Shown piece by piece: positions 31,962 to 36,597 of a stretch of 36,597 bases of DNA. This stretch comes from Synechococcus sp. Baikal-G1 (lineage in GTDB: Bacteria > Cyanobacteriota > Cyanobacteriia > PCC-6307 > Cyanobiaceae). The DNA is taken from the NCBI GenBank assembly GCA_002737305.1, contig NSII01000034.1, positions 165-36,761 on the forward strand, written 5' to 3'. Each line of letters opens with the position of its first letter. Positions within the stretch are counted from its first letter, which is position 1. The position numbers and the translations under genes were made by a program. Below the pieces are notes generated by a model. The model had not been told where the DNA came from. It saw only the letters and a list, made by a program, of their open reading frames with translations, and ran no database searches.

Positions 31962-34900
31962 GCCACCAAACCTGCCGTGATCGCCAGCAAGCCAGCCCCT
32001 GGGGCCGCCAAGCCTGCGGGCCCGGCTAAGCCCACGCTGATTGCCACCAAACCCGCCGCTGCCGCCCCAGCCAAGGCCAAGGCTGACGCACCCGCAGCCC
32101 CGGCCAGACCCGGCCAACCCCAGGCCCAGACGCTCGTTAGTCGCGGCCCGGCACCCAGCCCCCGTAAACCGGAAACGGCTGCGCCCCGCCCGGCCACCAG
32201 CCCCAGGCCCACGCCACCTGGCTCGAGCGCACCTGCGCCCAGGCCCAGTGGCCCGCCCGCCAGGCCCGCCGCCGCCCAGCCCCAACGGCCCACCACCTCT
32301 GTCAGCCGTCCGGGTGCCGCTGGCGCCAAACCCCAACTGGTGGGCCGGCCCCAACCCGGCCAGCCAGGCCAAGCAAGCCCTAGCAGCGGCGGCAGCCGCC
32401 CGGCGCCCCCCTCGGGTCGCCCCTCGTTGAGCCAACGTCCGAGCCCCGGCGCGCCCGTGCGGCCGGGCGCTGCCCCACCGATTCGGGCCGGGGCCCCCAT
32501 CCGTCCCGGCCAGCCCGGTAAACCAGGCAGTCCCCCGAGCCGGCCCGAGGGCATCCCCCTGGAATTGGTGGGCAAACCCATCCGCCGCGATGCGGCTGGC
32601 CCTGCGGGCGCCGGCGGCAACCGCCCTGCCCCCCCCGGTCCGATCCGCCCCGGCATGCCCCAAGGCATGCGCAAACCCGTGGCCCCGGGCGAGCTGATGC
32701 AGCTCCAGAAGCCCGGATCCCGTCCGATCGCTGCGCCGCCTCGCCGTCCCGGCGGCCCCACGGAAGCCGGCGGCACCGCCGATGCACCGGTGCGGCCCAC
32801 CGCCACGCCGCCCTCGGCACCGAGGCGCCCAGGCTTCCGCACGCCCCAACCCCCTGGCAGCACCAAAGCCAGGCGGCCCGACTGGGACGACAGCGCCAAG
32901 CTGGAGGCCCTGCGCAGCCGCTCGCCCCAGAAACAGCGCCAAAAGGTGCACATCATCGGCGAAAACGATGATGCCCTCACCGCCGAAACCGGCGGGTTCG
33001 CTGGCGAACAGGAAGCCCTAGTGCTCCAGGCCAGCCTGGCGCGGCCGATGAAGCCCAAGCGGGGTCCCGTGGCGGCCGTCAAGCCGACGGCGGCCATGCG
33101 CAAGCGCAAGAAGGAAACCACCCGTCAGCGCCAACGCCGCCGCGCCATGGAGCTGCGCGCCTCCCGCGAGGCCAAGCAGGTGCGTCCCGACATGCTGATC
33201 GTGCCGGAGGGCAACCTCACGGTTCAAGAGCTAGCCGACCGCCTCGGTGTGGAGAGCTCCGAGATCATCAAGAGCCTCTTCTTCAAAGGGATCATCGCCA
33301 CGGTCACCCAGACCCTCGACCTTTCCACGATCGAGACCGTCTCCGACGAGTTCGGTGTGCCCGTACTCGAAGACGATGTCCAGGAAGCGGCCAAGAAGAC
33401 GGTCGAGATGATCGAGGAGAGCGACCTCGCTCACCTGATCCGTCGCCCGCCGGTTGTCACCGTGATGGGCCACGTTGACCATGGCAAAACCAGCCTGCTC
33501 GACGCGATTCGCAAAACCCGGGTCGCCGCCGGCGAAGCCGGGGGCATCACCCAGCACATCGGCGCTTACCAGGTGGAAATTCCCCATGCCGGGGAGATCC
33601 GCAAGATCACCTTCCTGGACACCCCGGGCCACGAGGCCTTCACCGCCATGCGCGCCCGGGGCACCAAGGTGACCGACGTGGCCGTGCTGGTGGTGGCCGC
33701 CGATGACGGCGTGCGCCCCCAGACCTTGGAGGCGATCAGCCACGCCCGCGCCGCCGAGGTCCCAATCGTGGTGGCGATCAACAAGATCGACAAGGAAGGT
33801 GCCTCTGCCGAGCGGGTCAAACAGGAACTCTCCGGCCAGGGCCTAGTGGCCGAAGACTGGGGCGGCGACGTGGTGATGGTGCCGGTGAGTGCCCTCAAGG
33901 GTCTCAACATCGACAAGTTGCTGGAGATGATCCTGCTGGTCACCGAAGTGGAGGACCTGCAGGCCAACCCCGACCGCATGGCCAAGGGCACCGTGATCGA
34001 AGCCCACCTCGACAAGGCCAAGGGTCCGGTGGCCACGCTGCTGATCCAGAACGGCACCCTGCGGGCTGGCGATGTGGTGGCCGCCGGCCATGTGCTCGGC
34101 AAGGTCAAGGCGTTGATGGACGACACCGGCAAACGGGTGAAGGAGTCCGGACCCTCCTGCGCCGTGGAAGCCCTGGGCTTCAGCGAAGTGCCCACCGCCG
34201 GTGACGAATTCGAGGTCTACGTTGACGAGAAAACGGCCCGGGCCGTGGTGGGCGATCGGGCCACCGAAGCCCGCGCCACCCGCTTGGCCCAACAGATGGC
34301 CTCCCGCCGGGTCTCCCTGGCCTCCATGTCGGGCCAGGCCAGCGAAGGCCATCTCAAGGAGCTCAACCTCATCCTCAAGGCCGATGTGCAGGGCAGCGTC
34401 GAGGCCATCCTTGGCTCCCTGGAACAACTGCCCCAGGACGAAGTGCAGGTGCGGGTGTTGCTCTCCGCCCCGGGCGAAATCACCGAAACGGACGTGGATC
34501 TGGCTGCCGCCTCTGGCGCCGTGGTGGTGGGCTTCAACACCTCCATGGCCTCCGGGGCCCGGCGGGCTGCCGATGCCACCGGCGTCGATGTGCGTGACTA
34601 CGACGTCATCTACAAACTGCTGGAAGACATCCAGATGGCCATGGAAGGCCTGCTGGAGCCGGAGCTAGTCGAGGAAATCCTGGGCGAAGCCGAGGTGCGG
34701 GCCGTCTTCAACATCGGCAAGAGCGCCGTGGCCGGCTGCTATGTCACCAATGGCAAATTGCAGCGCAACTGCAAGGTGCGGGTGTATCGCGGCAAGGAGA
34801 AGGTGTTCGAGGGCGATCTCGATTCCCTGCGGCGCAACAAGGACGACGTCAAGGACGTGGCCACGGGCTTTGAATGCGGCATTGGCTGCGATCGCTTCGC

Positions 34901-34970
34901 CAACTGGAAGGACGGCGACCGGGTTGAGGCCTACAAGCTGGTCACCCAGCGCCGCACCCTCAGCACCTAA
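31953..34970 (+). CDS. infB: Translation initiation factor IF2, main part (GTPase)
   Basis: IF2 is the GTPase that brings initiator fMet-tRNA to the 30S subunit and promotes 50S joining. This frame (1005 residues from GTG 31953; GTG 31956 overlaps the previous stop as GTGA) carries the rest of the linker. Then come the second IF2_N element ([25 protein letters not shown]) and the G domain: G1 [10 protein letters not shown]2 [12 protein letters not shown]3 DTPGHEAF, G4 NKID and G5 SALKG. The C-terminal tRNA-binding domains follow ([26 protein letters not shown] and onwards). Joined to the upstream frame it would be about 1212 residues. The catalytic half is intact, so a working IF2 could be made from the GTG start. 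It ends two nt before the next gene's GTG. Confidence 0.95.
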   Translation: MVIATKPAVIASKPAPGAAKPAGPAKPTLIATKPAAAAPAKAKADAPAAPARPGQPQAQTLVSRGPAPSPRKPETAAPRPATSPRPTPPGSSAPAPRPSGPPARPAAAQPQRPTTSVSRPGAAGAKPQLVGRPQPGQPGQASPSSGGSRPAPPSGRPSLSQRPSPGAPVRPGAAPPIRAGAPIRPGQPGKPGSPPSRPEGIPLELVGKPIRRDAAGPAGAGGNRPAPPGPIRPGMPQGMRKPVAPGELMQLQKPGSRPIAAPPRRPGGPTEAGGTADAPVRPTATPPSAPRRPGFRTPQPPGSTKARRPDWDDSAKLEALRSRSPQKQRQKVHIIGENDDALTAETGGFAGEQEALVLQASLARPMKPKRGPVAAVKPTAAMRKRKKETTRQRQRRRAMELRASREAKQVRPDMLIVPEGNLTVQELADRLGVESSEIIKSLFFKGIIATVTQTLDLSTIETVSDEFGVPVLEDDVQEAAKKTVEMIEESDLAHLIRRPPVVTVMGHVDHGKTSLLDAIRKTRVAAGEAGGITQHIGAYQVEIPHAGEIRKITFLDTPGHEAFTAMRARGTKVTDVAVLVVAADDGVRPQTLEAISHARAAEVPIVVAINKIDKEGASAERVKQELSGQGLVAEDWGGDVVMVPVSALKGLNIDKLLEMILLVTEVEDLQANPDRMAKGTVIEAHLDKAKGPVATLLIQNGTLRAGDVVAAGHVLGKVKALMDDTGKRVKESGPSCAVEALGFSEVPTAGDEFEVYVDEKTARAVVGDRATEARATRLAQQMASRRVSLASMSGQASEGHLKELNLILKADVQGSVEAILGSLEQLPQDEVQVRVLLSAPGEITETDVDLAAASGAVVVGFNTSMASGARRAADATGVDVRDYDVIYKLLEDIQMAMEGLLEPELVEEILGEAEVRAVFNIGKSAVAGCYVTNGKLQRNCKVRVYRGKEKVFEGDLDSLRRNKDDVKDVATGFECGIGCDRFANWKDGDRVEAYKLVTQRRTLST

Positions 34971-34972
34971 GC

Positions 34973-35794
34973 GTGACCAGCCTCCAGGACGCCGCCGCCA
35001 GCAGGGAACCCCTGCTTTGGGTCCAGCTCCTGGGTCTGGCGGCCTGGCCCCTGGAGGCCCTTGGCCTGCTGCTCCTACTGGCCGGCGGCGATCCCGGTCC
35101 CTTTCCCCTGGTGGAGCGCCTCTTCTGCTGGGGTCTGGGGGCCTTGCTACCGGCGGTTCTGTTGTGGCGCCAGCCCCCCGATCCCTGGTCGCTGGTGCTG
35201 GTGCAGGTGCCCCTACGGGGCCGGCGCGAACAACAACTACGCCTCAGTGCCTTGCCGTCCAGTCTGGGCCTGCGCCTAGGAGCAGCGGCAGGCACCTTGC
35301 CCTTGCTGGCGTTGGTCTGGTGGGCCGATCGTCATGGTGGCATTGTCTGGAGCCTCTCGCCCCTGGCCGCCACGCCGCGGCTGGTCGTGCTGCTGATCTG
35401 TGGGCCCCTGCTGGCCCTGATGCTTTGGCAATGGCAGCAGCTCGTGCAAGCAGTTTGGCTCCTGACGCGCCCCACCTCCCTTTGGGACGCCCCTGGCCCC
35501 CAAGGCAGGGAGCAGCCCCAGGGCCAGCGCCTCAACCTGGGGCTACCGCTGCTGCTCCTGCCCCTCCTGAGCAGCCAGGCGCCAGGGGTTAAGCGCCCTA
35601 TCGAGCCAGTGCCAACGCCCGAGGAGGGCCCAGCCCAGACCCCTCCCCTGGGGTCCATCTCGGCACCAGCCTCCTCAGTCCCGATCGAGACCAGGCCTAT
35701 CCCCAGCGCCAGGGCCGTTGCCAGCCCGATGGCGATCGACGAGCAGCAGCCCCCCGAAGACGGCCAGGGCAGCGACCTGAATCAGCAGGTCTGA
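34973..35794 (+). CDS. Low-complexity-tail membrane protein
   Basis: The product is a 273-residue membrane protein from GTG 34973, two bases after the infB stop. The N-terminal two thirds have about four hydrophobic helices (LLGLAAWPLEALGLLLLLAG, RLFCWGLGALLPAVLLW, AGTLPLLALVWWA, LVVLLICGPLLALMLW). The last 70 residues are a disordered Pro/Glu/Ser/Gln tail. This matches a cyanobacterial family I know only as low-complexity-tail membrane protein, often next to infB; function is unknown. The end of the gene overlaps the convergent DUF3493 gene by 120 nt. Start choice follows the tight coupling to infB. Confidence 0.8.
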   Translation: MTSLQDAAASREPLLWVQLLGLAAWPLEALGLLLLLAGGDPGPFPLVERLFCWGLGALLPAVLLWRQPPDPWSLVLVQVPLRGRREQQLRLSALPSSLGLRLGAAAGTLPLLALVWWADRHGGIVWSLSPLAATPRLVVLLICGPLLALMLWQWQQLVQAVWLLTRPTSLWDAPGPQGREQPQGQRLNLGLPLLLLPLLSSQAPGVKRPIEPVPTPEEGPAQTPPLGSISAPASSVPIETRPIPSARAVASPMAIDEQQPPEDGQGSDLNQQV

Positions 35795-35971
35795 ACCGGG
35801 CACCTCAGCGCCGCTGGAGGCGCGCATCGCCATCGTGGCCAAACCAATGGCTGACGAGGCGCTTAGGGCCAGCCAAAGGGCACGCCGCAGGCCTCGCCAA
35901 GGGGTTTTAGCTTCGAGCAGCAACTTGGACCGCAGGGCCGGATCCAGGGGCTCGGACGATCGGGGAGCCAT
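35675..35971 (-). CDS. Low PSII accumulation1/Rep27 family (DUF3493) protein
   Basis: The protein is 98 residues. The conserved pattern is LDPALRSKLLLEAKTPWRGLRRALWLALSASSAIGLATM, followed by a second hydrophobic helix (LLIQVAALAVFGGLLLV) and a short charged tail. In plants and algae this family (LPA1/REP27) helps photosystem II assembly and repair; the cyanobacterial short form has two membrane helices and no TPR part. The ATG at 35971 is clear. Its last third lies antisense to the tail of the low-complexity-tail gene, a 120-nt convergent overlap. Family identity is fairly sure; a role in PSII is inferred from the family. Confidence 0.83.
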   Translation of the reverse strand: MAPRSSEPLDPALRSKLLLEAKTPWRGLRRALWLALSASSAIGLATMAMRASSGAEVPGSDLLIQVAALAVFGGLLLVDRHRAGNGPGAGDRPGLDRD

Positions 35972-36014
35972 GCAAGGACCGGAGGTTCGACCCGAATGCT
36001 AATTTGCTGAAGAT

Positions 36015-36086
<72 letters not shown>

Positions 36087-36312
36087 TTCCAACTACGCAA
36101 ATTTATCGGGTTGAAGCTAGAGCAATCCCAGGCCAATTATTACCGGCCTAATTGAGATTAATTTGTCAGCCAAGGGCCCCAGTCCCAGATTGGCTAGACC
36201 CCTGAATTCCCCGAGGGGTTAACAAGCAACCGACCCAAGATCGGATGGCAATGGCGCCGTTGGGGACGCAGGTCCGCCCACCTCGATTCCATTCCCCTAC
36301 GCCAGGGGCCAT
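36087..36312. other. AT-richer non-coding stretch after tRNA-Thr
   Basis: No supported gene lies here. The part to about 36165 is much more AT-rich than the rest of the window. A stem ACCCCT/AGGGGT with a 10-nt loop lies at 36198-36219, without a T-run. Open frames crossing the region have no protein-like features. It probably contains the promoter of the riboswitch transcript, but no convincing -10/-35 pair was found. Confidence 0.4.
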
Positions 36313-36472
36313 TCAGCTGCGGGCCTGGCCCAGGGCCGGTGCTAACAGCAGGGCCGGTGCCAACAGCAGGGCAGGTGCCAACAGCACGGCCGGGACCACG
36401 GCAATGTTCAGCCCGTACGGCCACAGGCCGAAAACCCAGGCAAACTGGAGCCAAGCGGTTTTCCAGGTTCAT
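36313..36472 (-). pseudogene. Possible small membrane protein with a one-base frameshift at its start
   Basis: On the minus strand, codons from 36468 to TGA 36313 read as a small membrane protein (WLQFAWVFGLWPYGLNIAVV, then three LLLAPA units, ending GQARS). No start codon lies in frame, because a TGA precedes the first codon. The sequence there is ATGAACC at 36472; if it were ATGACC the frame would begin MTWKTAWLQF and run through. So it is either a gene broken by one inserted base or a chance hydrophobic frame. It would overlap the start of the cobalamin riboswitch on the other strand. Confidence 0.25.
36331..36384 (+). repeat. 18-nt tandem repeat, three copies
   Basis: Three 18-nt units (36331-36348, 36349-36366, 36367-36384) differ at one or two positions. 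In the minus frame of the possible small membrane protein they encode LLLAPA repeats. Confidence 0.9.
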
Positions 36473-36564
36473 CCTGGCAAGGCAACGAGGAAAGTCCGGT
36501 GCAAGTCCGGCGCTGTCCCGCAGCTGTGAAGGGGCCCAACCCCCAGCCAGAACGCTCGCCGCCC
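36450..36564 (+). promoter_or_regulatory. Cobalamin riboswitch
   Basis: The conserved core is nearly complete: a stem CCAGG/CCTGG at 36463-36477, then GAGGAAAGTCCGGTGCAAGTCCGG and GCTGTCCCGCAGCTGTGA (the adenosylcobalamin-binding core), and the B12 box AGCCAGAACGCTCGCC near 36545-36560. The GCGG at 36455 can pair with CCGC at the 3' end as P1. It faces the right edge, so the controlled gene is outside the window. A CCCGG/CCGGG stem around 36578-36593 could be the start of the expression platform. B12 binding normally lowers expression of the downstream gene, often a transport or cobalamin-synthesis gene. Confidence 0.9.
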
Positions 36565-36597
36565 AAACACCCCTCAACCCCGGCGTGGACCGGGATC

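Noticed and set aside
31799-33121. Long Gly/Ala-rich minus-strand frames antisense to the infB linker
   Set aside because: They are the mirror of a Pro/Ala/Lys-rich linker, with no start signal or family.
36245-36529. 94-codon plus-strand frame at the right edge
   Set aside because: It runs through the repeat and most of the cobalamin riboswitch and has no protein-like features.

Overview
The window is a GC-rich chromosomal segment of a cyanobacterium, most likely a picocyanobacterium of the Cyanobium/Synechococcus type. The evidence is the split RNA polymerase beta' subunit (rpoC1 plus rpoC2), a high-light-inducible protein, Ycf35, several cyanobacteria-only small families (DUF3143, DUF2997, the Low-PSII-accumulation1/Rep27 family DUF3493), the bioK-type biotin operon, and at least five HIP1 octamers GCGATCGC (starting at 1316, 2603, 6942, 18235 and 34888). 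The genus is inferred from overall resemblance, not from a marker comparison.

Layout. 1-541: no intact gene, but a decayed membrane-protein reading frame on the minus strand. 542-5350 (+): biotin operon bioF-bioK-bioC-bioD-bioA with 4-8 nt overlaps at three of its four junctions. 5393-6565 (-): DUF3143 protein and a membrane-anchored J-domain protein, divergent from rsmG (+). 7411-10934 (-): a same-strand run of small membrane protein, HEAT-repeat protein, DUF2997, Ycf35, [4Fe-4S] ferredoxin and aldo/keto reductase. 11135-12415 (+): AmpG-like transporter. 12462-24749 (-): the housekeeping block rpsT-tatD-rpoB-rpoC1-rpoC2, a terminator, then a 51-residue high-light-inducible protein coupled to rlmN. 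24828-26198 (+): hisD, convergent with rpiA (-), followed by a Deg/HtrA protease (-). 28462-35794 (+): a small Cys-containing unknown protein, then rimP-nusA-ylxR-infB and a low-complexity-tail membrane protein, which overlaps the convergent DUF3493 gene. 36015-36086: tRNA-Thr(CGT). About 36450 to the right edge: a cobalamin riboswitch whose gene lies outside the window.

Most of the window is core metabolism and gene expression. Biotin ring precursors are made by the bio operon (bioB is not here). RNA polymerase is made by rpoBC1C2, translation initiation and transcription elongation factors by the nusA-infB operon, and rRNA/tRNA modification by rsmG and rlmN. The least understood part is the HEAT/DUF2997/Ycf35/ferredoxin/aldo-keto reductase run.

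The most unusual observation is that infB is split. A 17-nt copy inside an otherwise 18-nt tandem repeat moves the IF2 frame by one base, and the upstream frame then ends in a GTGA stop/start overlap with the downstream frame. Two other places (left edge and right edge) also look like genes interrupted by one-base indels, so sequence error must be excluded first. Short in-frame tandem repeats of 18 or 24 nt occur at four separate places.
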